Shown: piece by piece, positions 34,231-43,946 of the stretch
How the letters are laid out: every line of letters begins with the position of its first letter
How positions within the stretch are numbered: position 1 is the stretch's first letter
NCBI GenBank assembly: GCA_021740625.1
Contig: JAIOZK010000012.1
Coordinates: forward strand, 1 to 64,000
DNA length: 64,000 bases
Direction: 5' to 3'
DNA from: Bacteroidales bacterium
GTDB lineage: Bacteria > Bacteroidota > Bacteroidia > Bacteroidales > JAIOZK01
Translations under genes and position numbers: made by a program
The notes under the pieces: model-generated
What the model was told of the DNA's origin: nothing
Database searches by the model: none
The model's input: only the letters and a program-made list of their open reading frames with translations

Positions 34231-34252
34231 ATGATTTTGTGCGCAAAATCAT
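34231..34252. promoter_or_regulatory. 22-bp palindrome, operator candidate
   Basis: ATGATTTTG (34231-34239) and CAAAATCAT (34244-34252) are perfect inverted copies with TGCG between them, inside the 97-nt gap between divergent nucleoside phosphorylase and cinA start codons. Size and symmetry fit a dimeric regulator site; alternatively it is a hairpin in either leader. Confidence 0.5.
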
Positions 34253-34271
34253 AGTCTCGCTGAATTATGAG

Positions 34272-34279
34272 TAATTTTG
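34272..34279 (+). promoter_or_regulatory. -7 promoter box of cinA
   Basis: TAATTTTG, a perfect TAnnTTTG match, five bases before the preferred cinA ATG at 34285. Transcription would start at or beside the start codon, arguing against the longer frame from 34267. Confidence 0.45.
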
Positions 34280-34284
34280 CATGC

Positions 34285-35520
34285 ATGAAAGCAGAGATCA
34301 TAACAATCGGCGATGAAATCCTGATCGGGCAGATCGTGAATACCAATGCTGCCTGGATGGGTGAGAAAATGAACAGCATTGGAGTGCATGTAGCACAAAT
34401 GACCACGATATCCGATACACGTGAAGATATTTTAAATGCTCTGAAATCAGCTACCGACAGGGCAGACATCATCCTGATCACCGGCGGCCTGGGTCCTACC
34501 AAAGATGACATTACCAAAGAAAGCCTTGCTGAGTTTTTCAATGCGAGGATGGTTTTCAATAAAAAGGCTTTTGAGGATATCAGGAAACTTTTCGATTCCC
34601 GTGGATTCAAAATGAATGATCTCAACAAGCAACAGGCTGAAGTCCCCGATAATTGCACACCCCTTCAGAACACTGCCGGAACTGCTCCCGGAATGTGGTT
34701 CGAAGAAAACCAGTGCATCTATGTTTCCATGCCCGGGGTTCCCTACGAAATGAAACCCATGATCACTGAACAGGTCATTCCTATGTTGCGGAAGAAACTG
34801 GGCACCGATACCATTTACCAGAAAACCGTTCTGACCCAAGGCATGGGTGAGTCATGGATTGCAGAGAAAATATCCGGATGGGAAGATCATCTTCCATCGA
34901 ATGTTAAACTTGCCTATCTGCCGCAGCCTGGCATTGTTCGCCTCAGAATCACTGCCACAGGCAATGATAAAAAGCAGCTTGAACAGCAGGTTGAGGAAGA
35001 AATAATCAAACTTAAAAAGATCATCCAGGATCTGATCTTCGGATATGATGATGATACTCTGGAAAGGATAGTCGGTGAATTGCTGAAAGAAAAAAATCAG
35101 AGCCTGTCCACTGCAGAAAGTTGCACGGGCGGTTACATTGCCCACTTGATTACCAGCATTGCCGGTAGTTCTGATTACTATACCGGATCTGTTGTTTCAT
35201 ATGCCAATCATATTAAAGAAAGGGAACTGGGGGTTAATAAAGAATATCTTGAAAAACACGGAGCAGTCAGTGAAACCATTGTAAGACAAATGGCAGAAGG
35301 TGTAAAGAAAAAATACAAAACAGATTATGCCATTGCCACCTCGGGCATTGCCGGTCCGGCGGGTGGGACAAAAGAAAAGCCCGTGGGTACGGTTTGGATT
35401 GGCATCGCAACACCAGAAAAAACGCTTGCCCAAAAATTCAAATTCGGAAATAGTCGTGAGCGGAACATCCGGCTGACAGCGGTCTATGCCCTGAATATGC
35501 TGCGTAAAGAAATCAAATAG
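34285..35520 (+). CDS. cinA: competence/damage-inducible protein A (CinA), nicotinamide-nucleotide amidase
   Basis: A 411-residue CinA-family protein. The N-terminal MoCF-like (COG1058) domain begins MKAEIITIGDEILIGQ and includes ITGGLGPTKDD; the C-terminal amidase domain (COG1546) begins near 270 and contains TAESCTGGYIAHLIT and ATSGIAGPAGG with the catalytic Ser-Lys type region. CinA proteins deamidate NMN and hydrolyse ADP-ribose, contributing to pyridine nucleotide recycling. The upstream ATG at 34267 is rejected since the family begins at MKAEI and a -7 box occupies 34272-34279. Confidence 0.93.
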   Translation: MKAEIITIGDEILIGQIVNTNAAWMGEKMNSIGVHVAQMTTISDTREDILNALKSATDRADIILITGGLGPTKDDITKESLAEFFNARMVFNKKAFEDIRKLFDSRGFKMNDLNKQQAEVPDNCTPLQNTAGTAPGMWFEENQCIYVSMPGVPYEMKPMITEQVIPMLRKKLGTDTIYQKTVLTQGMGESWIAEKISGWEDHLPSNVKLAYLPQPGIVRLRITATGNDKKQLEQQVEEEIIKLKKIIQDLIFGYDDDTLERIVGELLKEKNQSLSTAESCTGGYIAHLITSIAGSSDYYTGSVVSYANHIKERELGVNKEYLEKHGAVSETIVRQMAEGVKKKYKTDYAIATSGIAGPAGGTKEKPVGTVWIGIATPEKTLAQKFKFGNSRERNIRLTAVYALNMLRKEIK

Positions 35521-35746
35521 GCAGTTGCGTCCAAATATTTCATACTTTATTCTTAATCATTAACCTCCGCCAAATTTGAGGATATTTCTCGACTTTGCTT
35601 TTCGAAATGACAGGCGATTTGTATGATATACAGAGGTTATCCGGAAAGTACGATATTTCGTCAAAATTTTCTATTGGGATATTGCATATCTCACAAAAAA
35701 TTCCGTTCTTTGCACCCCGATTTTGGAAATTGTAAAAGATTGAACA

Positions 35747-35986
35747 ATGGCAAAGGTTTGCGAAATAACAGGAAAAAGAATGATAACGGGGCATAAGGTG
35801 TCTCACTCGAATGTTAAAAATAAAAGGTGGTTTTATCCCAACCTGCATAAGAAGAAGTTTTACATACCAGAAGAAGATAAATGGATCAACCTGACTGTTT
35901 CTTCAGACGGGATCAGAACCATCAACAAAAAAGGTATTTTGAATGCAATGAAAGTTGCACGTCAAAAAGGATACACCAAACAATAA
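35747..35986 (+). CDS. rpmB: 50S ribosomal protein L28
   Basis: A 79-residue L28 with the family beginning AKVCEITGKRMITGHKVSHSN. It binds 23S rRNA in the large subunit. Only one Cys is present, so it is the zinc-independent form. A strong terminator follows (36010-36040), so the gene is transcribed alone; rpmG (L33), which I expect next to rpmB in many Bacteroidota, is absent here. The 226-nt gap upstream from cinA holds no gene I can support. Confidence 0.96.
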   Translation: MAKVCEITGKRMITGHKVSHSNVKNKRWFYPNLHKKKFYIPEEDKWINLTVSSDGIRTINKKGILNAMKVARQKGYTKQ

Positions 35987-36009
35987 CATAAACACCCCTT
36001 AATATTGAA

Positions 36010-36040
36010 CTGCCTGTATTTGCTTACAGGCAGTTTTTTT
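36010..36040 (+). terminator. rho-independent terminator of rpmB
   Basis: CTGCCTGTA (36010-36018) pairs with TACAGGCAG (36025-36033), a perfect 9-bp stem with a 6-nt loop, followed by seven T. Confidence 0.9.
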
Positions 36041-36126
36041 ATGTCCATACCTCTGTTGAGGCAACATACGGAAAATAATCTTTGTTAACGTTCGTTAATT
36101 TCACTCGAAAACAAGGGAAACAAAAT

Positions 36127-36134
36127 TATCTTTG
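36127..36134 (+). promoter_or_regulatory. -7 promoter box
   Basis: TATCTTTG, a perfect TAnnTTTG match, 22 nt before the ATG at 36156; it overlaps the codons of the longer upstream frame starting at 36132, favouring the internal start. Confidence 0.5.
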
Positions 36135-36155
36135 CGCTCAAACAAAATCATTGCA

Positions 36156-36797
36156 ATGTTTAAACTGCGGAAACCTTTTTACCTGATCCTTTTCACAATC
36201 CTCAGCATTCCTGTTTTTGCGCAATCCGATGATGACCTGGTTCAGTTTTCCGGTGTAGTGGTTGCAGGCGATAGCATACAGCCCATACCTTTCACCAATA
36301 TTATCATTGCCAATACAAATCGTGGAACCGTAAGCGACTATTACGGATATTTTTCATTTGTGGCCAAGAAACTTGATACCATCGTTTTCTCTTCTATCGG
36401 ATTTAAAAAAGACACTTTCATGATCCCTGACACCATTACAGGCCAGTGGTATTCGCTTATACATGTAATGAAACGGGATACAGTGCTGCTGAAAGAAACG
36501 GTTATTTACCCATGGCCAACGGTAGAGCAATTTAAGGAAGCTTTCCTGAACCTTCAAATACCGGATGATGAAATTGAGATTGCACGCAAGAACCTGGATC
36601 CGGTAGAACTTGCCAGACGTGCCGAGGATATGCGCATGAGCAGCCGCATGAACTATCAGAATTTCATCAACCAGGAAACCAGCCGCTTGTATTATAACGG
36701 ACAAACACAACCCATATCCATATTGAATCCCTTTGCCTGGGCCAAATTCATCAAAGCATGGCGAGAAGGAAAATTCAAGCGGGATAAGAACAAATAA
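36156..36797 (+). CDS. carboxypeptidase-like regulatory domain protein
   Basis: A 213-residue secreted protein with a signal peptide ending in VFAQ (about residue 22) and one carboxypeptidase-regulatory-like (transthyretin-type) beta-sandwich domain: VQFSGVVVAGDSIQPIPFTNIIIANTNRGTVSDYYGYFSF. This type of domain is common on Bacteroidota outer-membrane proteins. A helical C-terminal region follows (RRAEDMRMSSRMNYQNFINQ). It ends 9 nt before the TonB-dependent receptor gene, so the two are an operon. A companion role for the receptor is possible; no motif shows a substrate. Confidence 0.82.
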   Translation: MFKLRKPFYLILFTILSIPVFAQSDDDLVQFSGVVVAGDSIQPIPFTNIIIANTNRGTVSDYYGYFSFVAKKLDTIVFSSIGFKKDTFMIPDTITGQWYSLIHVMKRDTVLLKETVIYPWPTVEQFKEAFLNLQIPDDEIEIARKNLDPVELARRAEDMRMSSRMNYQNFINQETSRLYYNGQTQPISILNPFAWAKFIKAWREGKFKRDKNK

Positions 36798-36806
36798 TTT
36801 GAGATC

Positions 36807-39335
36807 ATGCCGGGAACCAGAATCATTGCCACGATCTTGTTCATTTTTGCCACACTTGCGCTAGCAGCCCAGAAAAAGGCAGTTATCTTTGGAAAGGTTA
36901 GCGATCACAATGGCAAAGGGATTGAACTGGCCAACATATCCATCTCCGGTAAAACAGGGGGAACTTCTACCAATAAGAAGGGCGAATACGAATTGCGCAT
37001 CCCGGGAGGGGAGGAAGTCGTGGTACTTGTTTCTTTTATCGGTTATGAAAAGAAAAGCATCAGAATTACAGTGCCACCCGGCATCAGGCGTGAGTTGAAT
37101 ATCAAGTTAAAAACGATATCAACAGAGTTGCCCGGTTTTGAAGTCAAAGATGAAAGGGTACGGCAAACCAATTTTACACGCATTGATCCCAAGGAAGCAA
37201 AGGTGGTTCCCAGTATTTCGGGCGGTGTGGAAGACCTGATCAAAACCCTGCCGGGGGTCGCCTCCAGCAATGAATTAAGTTCTCAATATTCGGTGCGGGG
37301 AGGAAATTTCGATGAAAACCTGGTGTATGTCAATGGCATAGAAATCTACCGACCATTCCTCATCAGAAGCGGGCAGCAGGAAGGGCTCAGCTTTTTGAAC
37401 TCCGACCTGGTTTCTTCCATACAATTTTCAGCAGGCGGTTTTGATGCAAAATACGGTGACAAGATGTCATCGGTGCTGGACATTAAATACAAAAGACCGG
37501 TTGAATTTGCAGCTTCGGTATCGGCCAGTCTGCTCGGCGCCCAGGGCCATGTGGAAGGAATATCCGCCAGCAGGAAATTTACCTACCTGATGGGCATCCG
37601 TTATCAATCCAATCAATATATCCTGAGCGGTTTACAAACCGAGGGCGATTATAAGCCTAATTTTACCGACATACAAACATTGCTCAGCTACAAGCTGAAT
37701 AAAAACTGGAATCTATCCTTCCTCGGTAACTATGCACGAAATTCATACAAGCTGATACCCAGCAGCCGGACTACGAAATTCGGCACCATCAAAGAAGCAT
37801 ATCAACTGAAAATATATTTTGACGGACAGGAAGTGGATAATTTTGAAACATTTTTTGGAGCCTTAAGTGCCGAATACAATCCCATCCCAAACCTTCAATT
37901 GAGATTTACAGCTTCTGCATTCCAAACGATAGAAAGCGAAACCTTTGATATACAGGGGCAGTACTGGATCGGAAGACTGGAAACTGATTTCGGCCAGGAA
38001 CAATTCGGAGATGTGGTTGAAGCCCAGGGTGTGGGAACATACCTGGATCATGCCCGGAATTATTTGTATGCCACGGTGATGAACGCACAACACAGAGGTA
38101 CATACAATTTCAGGAACCAGATATTGCAATGGGGGGTGAAACTGCAACATGAGATCATTGATGATCAACTGAACGAATGGGAAATGGTTGATTCGGCAGG
38201 CTTTACAATACCCAGGCCCGGCGACTCGGTTGGCAGTCCGGATCCCCCGCATCCCGATCTCATCCTGAATGATGTGGTAAAAACGGATATTGATATCAGC
38301 TCAAACCGGTATACAGGATTTGTTCAAAACACCTGGGAATTTGCAGGCTACAAAGCAGATAAATCCTTCACCCTTGGAGGCCGTTTCAACTACTGGGACT
38401 TTAATGAACAATTTCTTTTCAGTCCGAGGGCCTCATTTTCGATCAAACCCAATTGGGGGCGTGATGTGTTGTTCAGGTTTGCTGCCGGCTATTATTATCA
38501 GCCGCCTTTTTATAAGGAATTGCGCGACCTGGAGGGAAACCTGAATTATGATATCAAAGCCCAAAAATCCATTCACTTCGTAGCAGGAGCTGATTATAAT
38601 TTCTTTGCCTGGTCGAGGCCATTCAAACTTACGAGCGAAGTTTATTACAAATACCTGGATGACCTGATCCCTTATGAGGTGGACAATGTGCGAATACGTT
38701 ATTATGCCGATAACAATGCTCACGGCTATGCTGCAGGCGTTGACCTCAAGATCAATGGTGAGTTTGTGAAAGGTGTTGAATCATGGGCCAGCCTTTCTGT
38801 CATGAAAACAGAGGAAGACATTGAAGATGATTTTTACTATGAATATTATAATGATGCTGGAGAACTGATCATTCCCGGATTTACCGAAAACAATGTGGTA
38901 GCCGACAGCACGCGTTTTGAGCCAGGATTCATTCCCCGTCCCACCGATCAGCGCATCACCTTCAGCATGTTCTTCCAGGATTATTTACCCAACAATCCCA
39001 CTTATAAAATGCATCTCAAACTGATCTATGGAAGCCGCCTGCCTTTCGGCCCACCCGATTCACCAAAGCATGAGCATACACTGCGCATCCCTCCTTATCG
39101 CCGTGTCGATATCGGCTTCTCAAAACAGATCATCGGAGAAAATACAAAACGACCTGCAAGGGGCTTTTTCAGCCATTTCGAATCGCTCTGGATTACGGCT
39201 GAAGTCTTTAACCTCCTCCAGATCAATAATACCGTGTCTTATATTTGGGTAAAAGATGTGAACAACCGTGAATATGCCGTACCGAATTATCTAACCCCAA
39301 GGCAACTGAATATCAGGATCGTAGCCAGTTTCTGA
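36807..39335 (+). CDS. TonB-dependent receptor with carboxypeptidase-like domain
   Basis: An 842-residue outer-membrane receptor. After a signal peptide (to about 21) comes a carboxypeptidase-like domain (VIFGKVSDHNGKGIELANISI), then a plug domain at about 125-235 (LPGFEVKDERV, SGGVEDLIKTLPGV, YSVRGGNFDENLVYVNGIEIYRP) and a 22-strand-type barrel to the end (final NIRIVASF with aromatic terminus). It would import a ligand using TonB energy. No SusD-like partner or TonB gene adjoins it, so it is not a polysaccharide locus; ligand unknown. It follows the 36156 gene by 9 nt. Confidence 0.9.
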   Translation: MPGTRIIATILFIFATLALAAQKKAVIFGKVSDHNGKGIELANISISGKTGGTSTNKKGEYELRIPGGEEVVVLVSFIGYEKKSIRITVPPGIRRELNIKLKTISTELPGFEVKDERVRQTNFTRIDPKEAKVVPSISGGVEDLIKTLPGVASSNELSSQYSVRGGNFDENLVYVNGIEIYRPFLIRSGQQEGLSFLNSDLVSSIQFSAGGFDAKYGDKMSSVLDIKYKRPVEFAASVSASLLGAQGHVEGISASRKFTYLMGIRYQSNQYILSGLQTEGDYKPNFTDIQTLLSYKLNKNWNLSFLGNYARNSYKLIPSSRTTKFGTIKEAYQLKIYFDGQEVDNFETFFGALSAEYNPIPNLQLRFTASAFQTIESETFDIQGQYWIGRLETDFGQEQFGDVVEAQGVGTYLDHARNYLYATVMNAQHRGTYNFRNQILQWGVKLQHEIIDDQLNEWEMVDSAGFTIPRPGDSVGSPDPPHPDLILNDVVKTDIDISSNRYTGFVQNTWEFAGYKADKSFTLGGRFNYWDFNEQFLFSPRASFSIKPNWGRDVLFRFAAGYYYQPPFYKELRDLEGNLNYDIKAQKSIHFVAGADYNFFAWSRPFKLTSEVYYKYLDDLIPYEVDNVRIRYYADNNAHGYAAGVDLKINGEFVKGVESWASLSVMKTEEDIEDDFYYEYYNDAGELIIPGFTENNVVADSTRFEPGFIPRPTDQRITFSMFFQDYLPNNPTYKMHLKLIYGSRLPFGPPDSPKHEHTLRIPPYRRVDIGFSKQIIGENTKRPARGFFSHFESLWITAEVFNLLQINNTVSYIWVKDVNNREYAVPNYLTPRQLNIRIVASF

Positions 39336-39646
39336 AATGAGAAATTTATTGATAATATTGGTATACTAATGAACCGATGACCTTGACTTCAGCATTCGAC
39401 ACTGGATATTTTTTATTCGAAATTCAAAGAATGTCGTTTATCGAATCATGAATGTCGAAGTGATTGTTAACTGTTTGACAAATGTCCTGTGACTAATTAC
39501 CAATATCCAACCGTCCTAATCATATTCAATCCTCTTGCACCTGATTTCCTGACACATTTTCATCAAACAATAATGGAATAAAAATTGTTATCTTTATGCA
39601 GTCTAAATTAAATTAGTTTCAATAAAATAAAAAAAAGATAGCAATT
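39336..39646. other. intergenic region without a gene
   Basis: A 311-nt A/T-rich gap before superoxide dismutase. It holds three imperfect 7-nt units (39443-39463, GAATCAT-type) and a TATCTTTA -7-like box at 39589-39596, 50 nt before the sod ATG. I see no ORF, RNA gene or terminator of quality. Confidence 0.5.
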
Positions 39647-40270
39647 ATGAATACAAAAGTAAAAAACGCAAAATTTGAAGACTTACCATATGCATACGAC
39701 GCACTTGAACCGCATATTGATGCCAGGACGATGGAAATCCATCATACCAAGCATCATAAAGCATATTATGACAAAATGATGGCAGCCATAGAAGGTACGG
39801 AAATGGCTGACCTTACAATGAATGATCTTTTTAAGAATATCAGCAAATTTCCCACAGGTGTCAGGAACAATGCCGGCGGTTATGTAAATCATAATTTGTT
39901 CTGGCGTATCATGACAGGAAAAAGCAGCGGGAAACCTTCCGGCAAGCTTGCCGAAGCCATCGACAAAAAATTCGGATCATTCGGGAAGTTTCAGGAAGAA
40001 TTTAACAATGCAGCAGCAACGCGTTTTGGAAGTGGCTGGGCCTGGCTTGTTGTCAATAACGGTGACCTGGAAATTTGTTCAACACCCAATCAGGACAATC
40101 CTTTGATGGATGCAAGCGAATGCAGCGGAATACCTATTCTTGGATTAGATGTCTGGGAACATGCATATTACCTCAAATACCAGAACAAAAGACCTGATTA
40201 CATCAAAGCATTCTGGAATGTGATCGATTGGGAAAATGTAGAAAATAATTTTAACGAGGCAACCAATTAG
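39647..40270 (+). CDS. sodB: superoxide dismutase (Fe/Mn)
   Basis: A 207-residue Fe/Mn superoxide dismutase. Metal ligands can be picked out: His in MEIHHTKHH, His in NHNLFW, and Asp and His in DVWEHAYY. The N-terminal [15 protein letters not shown] is typical. Detoxifies superoxide in the cytoplasm. Metal preference (Fe, Mn or cambialistic) cannot be decided. The gene is monocistronic, with a -7-like box upstream and a long 3' region with hairpins and a terminator downstream, facing the convergent ornithine aminotransferase gene. Confidence 0.95.
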   Translation: MNTKVKNAKFEDLPYAYDALEPHIDARTMEIHHTKHHKAYYDKMMAAIEGTEMADLTMNDLFKNISKFPTGVRNNAGGYVNHNLFWRIMTGKSSGKPSGKLAEAIDKKFGSFGKFQEEFNNAAATRFGSGWAWLVVNNGDLEICSTPNQDNPLMDASECSGIPILGLDVWEHAYYLKYQNKRPDYIKAFWNVIDWENVENNFNEATN

Positions 40271-40279
40271 TAACTGCCT

Positions 40280-40362
40280 TGTCTGAAAAGACACATATGC
40301 AAATACAATAATAAGCTGTTGTTTTCGTATGTGTATTACATGCCTATCTTAAAGCATAAGAT
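40280..40362 (+). other. structured 3' region of the superoxide dismutase gene
   Basis: TGTCT (40280-40284) pairs with AGACA (40289-40293) around a GAAA tetraloop; ATCTTA (40346-40351) pairs with TAAGAT (40357-40362). These precede the terminator and make the sod 3' untranslated region about 140 nt with at least three hairpins. Confidence 0.4.
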
Positions 40363-40380
40363 GGTCTGTTTAATGGTTAG

Positions 40381-40416
40381 AAAGCCGGCGACGCACACCC
40401 GCCGGCTTTTGTTTTT
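40381..40416 (+). terminator. terminator of superoxide dismutase gene
   Basis: AAAGCCGGCG (40381-40390) pairs perfectly with CGCCGGCTTT (40400-40409), a 10-bp G/C-rich stem with a 9-nt loop followed by a T-rich tract. The A-rich flank also permits use from the minus strand for the convergent rocD gene. Confidence 0.9.
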
Positions 40417-40427
40417 TGTACCTTGGA

Positions 40428-41657
40428 TTACCCAAATGATATAATTGATTTTTTAATGATCTCAATGGCTTCCATGAGCTGTTCTTTTGTGATAACCAAT
40501 GGAGGTGCAAAACGAATAATATGATCGTGTGTTGGCTTTGCCAGCAAGCCATTTTCAGCCATTTTAACACAAACATCCCAGGCTGTTTTACCACCCTTGG
40601 GTTTGATCACAACGGCATTGAGTAATCCCTTGCCGCGTACCACTTCGATCATGTCCGATTCAATCTTTTTGAGTTCATTTCTGAATATCTCACCCAGCTC
40701 TGTTGCTCTTTCGGCAAGATTTTCATCTTTGACAACCTTTAAGGCTTCCACAGCTACTTTTGCAGCCACAGGATTTCCGCCAAACGTGGAACCATGTTGT
40801 CCTGGTTTGATCACCAGCATGATATCATCATCAGCCAGTACTGCTGAAACAGGATACACACCACCAGAAAGTGCTTTACCCAAGATCAGGATATCGGGAC
40901 GTACATCTTCATGATCGCAGGCCAGTAGTTTCCCTGTGCGGGCAATACCGGTTTGTACCTCATCTGCAATAAAAAGCACATTTTTGGCTTTGCACAATTC
41001 ATATGCTTTTTTAATGTATCCCTCATCTGGCACAAAAACACCCGCTTCACCCTGGATGGGCTCAACCAGAAATCCTGCAACATTGGGATCTTCCAGTTCT
41101 TTCTCAAGTGCATCCACATCATTGTAAGGGATGGTCACAAAACCAGGTGTGTAAGGTCCATAGCCGCCACGTGCATCAGGATCGGTTGATACGGAAATAA
41201 TGGTAATGGTGCGGCCGTGGAAGTTGTTCTCGCATACAATGATCTTGGCCTCATTCTCAGGAATACCCTTTTTCTCATAAGCCCATTTGCGGCAAAGTTT
41301 CAACGCAGTCTCATCAGCCTCGGCCCCGGTATTCATTGGCAATACCTTATCATATCCGAAATATTCAGTCACGAATTTTTCATAAGGGCCCAGGGCATCA
41401 TTGAAAAATGCCCGGGAAGTCAGGGTGAGTTTCCTGGCTTGATCGGCAAGTGCTCCTACAATTCTCGGATGACAATGACCCTGGTTGATAGCTGAATAAG
41501 CTGAAAGAAAATCAAAATACTGCTTTCCTTCAACATCCCACATGTACACACCTTCTCCTTTCGACAAAACCACCGGTAATGGATGGTAATTGTGTGCACC
41601 ATATTTATCTTCCAACTGCATTGCCTTTTGTGAAGTCATTTTTTCTGTGTCAGACAT
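40428..41657 (-). CDS. rocD: ornithine aminotransferase
   Basis: A 409-residue class III PLP aminotransferase. It begins with the ornithine aminotransferase signature [30 protein letters not shown], has the HGRTI segment, the [12 protein letters not shown] segment and the PLP-binding Lys in [10 protein letters not shown]. It converts ornithine and 2-oxoglutarate to glutamate semialdehyde and glutamate, linking arginine and proline metabolism. Length is standard. A TATCTTTG -7 box lies upstream on the minus strand at 41696-41703. No neighbouring arginine or proline gene. Confidence 0.94.
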   Translation of the reverse strand: MSDTEKMTSQKAMQLEDKYGAHNYHPLPVVLSKGEGVYMWDVEGKQYFDFLSAYSAINQGHCHPRIVGALADQARKLTLTSRAFFNDALGPYEKFVTEYFGYDKVLPMNTGAEADETALKLCRKWAYEKKGIPENEAKIIVCENNFHGRTITIISVSTDPDARGGYGPYTPGFVTIPYNDVDALEKELEDPNVAGFLVEPIQGEAGVFVPDEGYIKKAYELCKAKNVLFIADEVQTGIARTGKLLACDHEDVRPDILILGKALSGGVYPVSAVLADDDIMLVIKPGQHGSTFGGNPVAAKVAVEALKVVKDENLAERATELGEIFRNELKKIESDMIEVVRGKGLLNAVVIKPKGGKTAWDVCVKMAENGLLAKPTHDHIIRFAPPLVITKEQLMEAIEIIKKSIISFG

Positions 41658-41695
41658 AATGTTTTAATTTTTTGATTATTAAACAATAAGCCTTA

Positions 41696-41703
41696 CAAAG
41701 ATA
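41696..41703 (-). promoter_or_regulatory. -7 promoter box of rocD
   Basis: Minus strand reads TATCTTTG, a perfect TAnnTTTG match, 38 nt before the ATG. No good -33 TTG at standard spacing. Confidence 0.45.
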
Positions 41704-41758
41704 GGGATTTTAAAACAAATAGTATTTTTACATGCAGAAGAATTACGCCCAAAACAAA

Positions 41759-42835
41759 TCAGAGAAGATGCCTGAAGGGTAATAACAGCCATTCGAAAAA
41801 CTTATTAATCCTGGGTCGCATGAGCCAGTTATCATAATTAAACTCTTCGCAGTTTTGAATGGTTTTAACAATATGGTCATTCAATTGCACGATGATTTTG
41901 GGTTCTCTCCCGATCAGGGTCAATTCATACATGTACCGAAAACTTCTGTAATCAAAGTTGGCTGAACCGATCGAAAAAACTTTTTTATCGATCATCAGTA
42001 CCTTGGCATGCAGGTTATGAGGAAGGAAATATAAAAACTTGATGCCACTCTTGCACAGTGGTCCCAGGTATTTATTCCGCAATATATCCACCAGTCCTAC
42101 ATCGGAATGTTTGGGGATGATGATCTTTACATCAACCCCTCTTTTGGCCGCATCACTCAATGCCTTTCTCAACAGAAATCCCGGTAAAAAATAAGGAGTT
42201 TCAATGTGTATCGTATCCCTGGCTTTTTTGATCAGTTGTATATAACGTTTACTGATCCGTTTGAGCGTAATGGATGGAACATCGCGCAGTATTTCAAAAT
42301 CTTCGTACTTAATGATGCGTGTAAACCTGACTTTATCAAATACATATTTATTGTAAATCCGGAAGTCCTGTTTAAATACCTGTTTAAAAGATTCCGCGAT
42401 ATTGCCTTCTATCCGCAATACCAGTTCGCGCCAATTAAGGTTATAATCAGTGAGATTGGATGATCCTATGTAAGTTAGGTTATTATCGATGATCATAATT
42501 TTCCGGTGATTGCGACGATGGCTTCTTGTAAAAAAATCAAAATTGAATTTGATCTTTTCGAAGAAACGCACCTCACCTCCTACCTGGATAAGGTGGTAAA
42601 AAAAATGCTCCGAAACGGAAGCAGATCCCCATGAATCCAGCAATATTTTCACTTGCACACCCTGCCTGGCCTTGTCGGTTAGAGCATCTCTGAATTTCAC
42701 ACCAATGGAATCATTGTGGATCCTGTAGGTTTCAATGCAAATGTTCTCCTGCGCATTCTCAATATCGTCCAGCATGGCTGTATAATACCGGAAAGGATCA
42801 TCAAATAGCTGGTATGGCTTTTTTATGCTTCGCAC
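41759..42835 (-). CDS. phospholipase D family protein, cardiolipin synthase-like
   Basis: A 358-residue protein with two HKD motifs: NHRKIMIID and HAKVLMID, each followed by the expected IGS(S/A)N segment. This is the bacterial cardiolipin synthase/phospholipase D pattern. It lacks the two N-terminal transmembrane helices of ClsA, so it is ClsB-like or a cytoplasmic-side phosphatidyltransferase. It would condense two phosphatidylglycerols or act on related lipids. A minus-strand TATTTTTG -7-like box is at 42885-42892. Stands alone, divergent from yicC. Confidence 0.88.
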   Translation of the reverse strand: MRSIKKPYQLFDDPFRYYTAMLDDIENAQENICIETYRIHNDSIGVKFRDALTDKARQGVQVKILLDSWGSASVSEHFFYHLIQVGGEVRFFEKIKFNFDFFTRSHRRNHRKIMIIDNNLTYIGSSNLTDYNLNWRELVLRIEGNIAESFKQVFKQDFRIYNKYVFDKVRFTRIIKYEDFEILRDVPSITLKRISKRYIQLIKKARDTIHIETPYFLPGFLLRKALSDAAKRGVDVKIIIPKHSDVGLVDILRNKYLGPLCKSGIKFLYFLPHNLHAKVLMIDKKVFSIGSANFDYRSFRYMYELTLIGREPKIIVQLNDHIVKTIQNCEEFNYDNWLMRPRINKFFEWLLLPFRHLL

Positions 42836-43041
42836 TGGGTTCGATCAGTTTTTCTTTCTCATTAAGAAGAGCAAAACAGTACATCAAAAATAACATCTAT
42901 CCGTTAAAGTCCGAATCAAAACAAAAAAAATTCATCACAAAATACGTATCTTTTTCTTTGCTGTGGATGAAAGCAGCACAACTTATTCATAAAAGCAATC
43001 CTGCTTCATTTTAGATTCTTTTTAAATAGCAGCAGGATTTG

Positions 43042-43049
43042 TATCTTTG
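43042..43049 (+). promoter_or_regulatory. -7 promoter box of the yicC-gmk operon
   Basis: TATCTTTG, a perfect TAnnTTTG match, 18 nt before the preferred yicC ATG at 43068. It supports that start over the one at 43047, which lies inside the box. Confidence 0.5.
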
Positions 43050-43067
43050 CTCACTAAAACACGAGGT

Positions 43068-43943
43068 ATGATAAAATCAATGACCGGCTATGGGAAAGCT
43101 GTTTTGGAGCTTCCTGCTAAAAAAATTACCATAGAGATTAAAACCCTGAACAGCAAGCAGATTGATATCAGCACACGCATCCCAAGCATATTTAAGGAGA
43201 AAGAGCTGGATATACGGTCGCTGATTTCAAGTCAACTGGAGCGGGGAAAGATTGATTTTAGTATTTACCTGGAAAATACGGGCGAAGAAACCATTTACGC
43301 AATCAATAAAAAGCTGGCTCGCTCCTATTATGAAGATTTGAAAGATCTTGCACAGGAGATCAATCAGCATACATTTTCAAGTTATCTACCGGTGGTATTG
43401 AAAATGCCCGAAGTACTAAAGCCTGAGATTGAAGAGCTGAAGGAGGAAGAGTGGAAACAGATCGAACGTACCATCGTGGATGCCCTGATACAGGTTGATG
43501 AATATCGCACAGAGGAAGGCAAAACCCTGGAGAAAGATTTTATCAAAAGAACCAACAACATCAGTGCTCATCTGGATGAGATCACCCCTTTCGAAAAGTC
43601 CAGGATCGACAATTACCGGCAGCGTATACACAAAAACCTGTCGGAATTCATGGAAGAAAGCCAGGTTGATAAAAACCGCTTCGAGCAGGAATTGATCTAT
43701 TACCTGGAGAAACTTGATGTTACAGAAGAAAAAGTGAGACTCAAAAACCACTGCGAGTATTTCCTGGAAACCCTGAACGAACCGGTTTCCTCGGGCAAGA
43801 AACTTTCATTTATCAGCCAGGAAATGGGCCGTGAGATCAACACGCTGGGATCCAAAGCCAATGATGCCGATATGCAACGCATTGTTGTTAAAATGAAGGA
43901 TGAACTGGAGAAGATAAAAGAACAACTTTATAATATTCTTTAA
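43068..43943 (+). CDS. yicC: YicC family endoribonuclease
   Basis: A 291-residue YicC-family protein beginning with the characteristic MIKSMTGYGKAVLEL and ending in the DUF1732 signature KLSFISQEMGREINTLGSKANDAD. E. coli YicC is an endoribonuclease implicated in sRNA turnover. The upstream ATG at 43047 is rejected because the family starts at MIKSMTG and a -7 box covers 43042-43049. Guanylate kinase follows 3 nt later, an arrangement conserved in many bacteria. Same operon likely includes the two genes downstream. Confidence 0.92.
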   Translation: MIKSMTGYGKAVLELPAKKITIEIKTLNSKQIDISTRIPSIFKEKELDIRSLISSQLERGKIDFSIYLENTGEETIYAINKKLARSYYEDLKDLAQEINQHTFSSYLPVVLKMPEVLKPEIEELKEEEWKQIERTIVDALIQVDEYRTEEGKTLEKDFIKRTNNISAHLDEITPFEKSRIDNYRQRIHKNLSEFMEESQVDKNRFEQELIYYLEKLDVTEEKVRLKNHCEYFLETLNEPVSSGKKLSFISQEMGREINTLGSKANDADMQRIVVKMKDELEKIKEQLYNIL

Positions 43944-43946
43944 TCA

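Noticed and set aside
42814-43014. 66-codon ORF before yicC
   Set aside because: Overlaps the phospholipase D start and has no recognisable sequence; likely chance.
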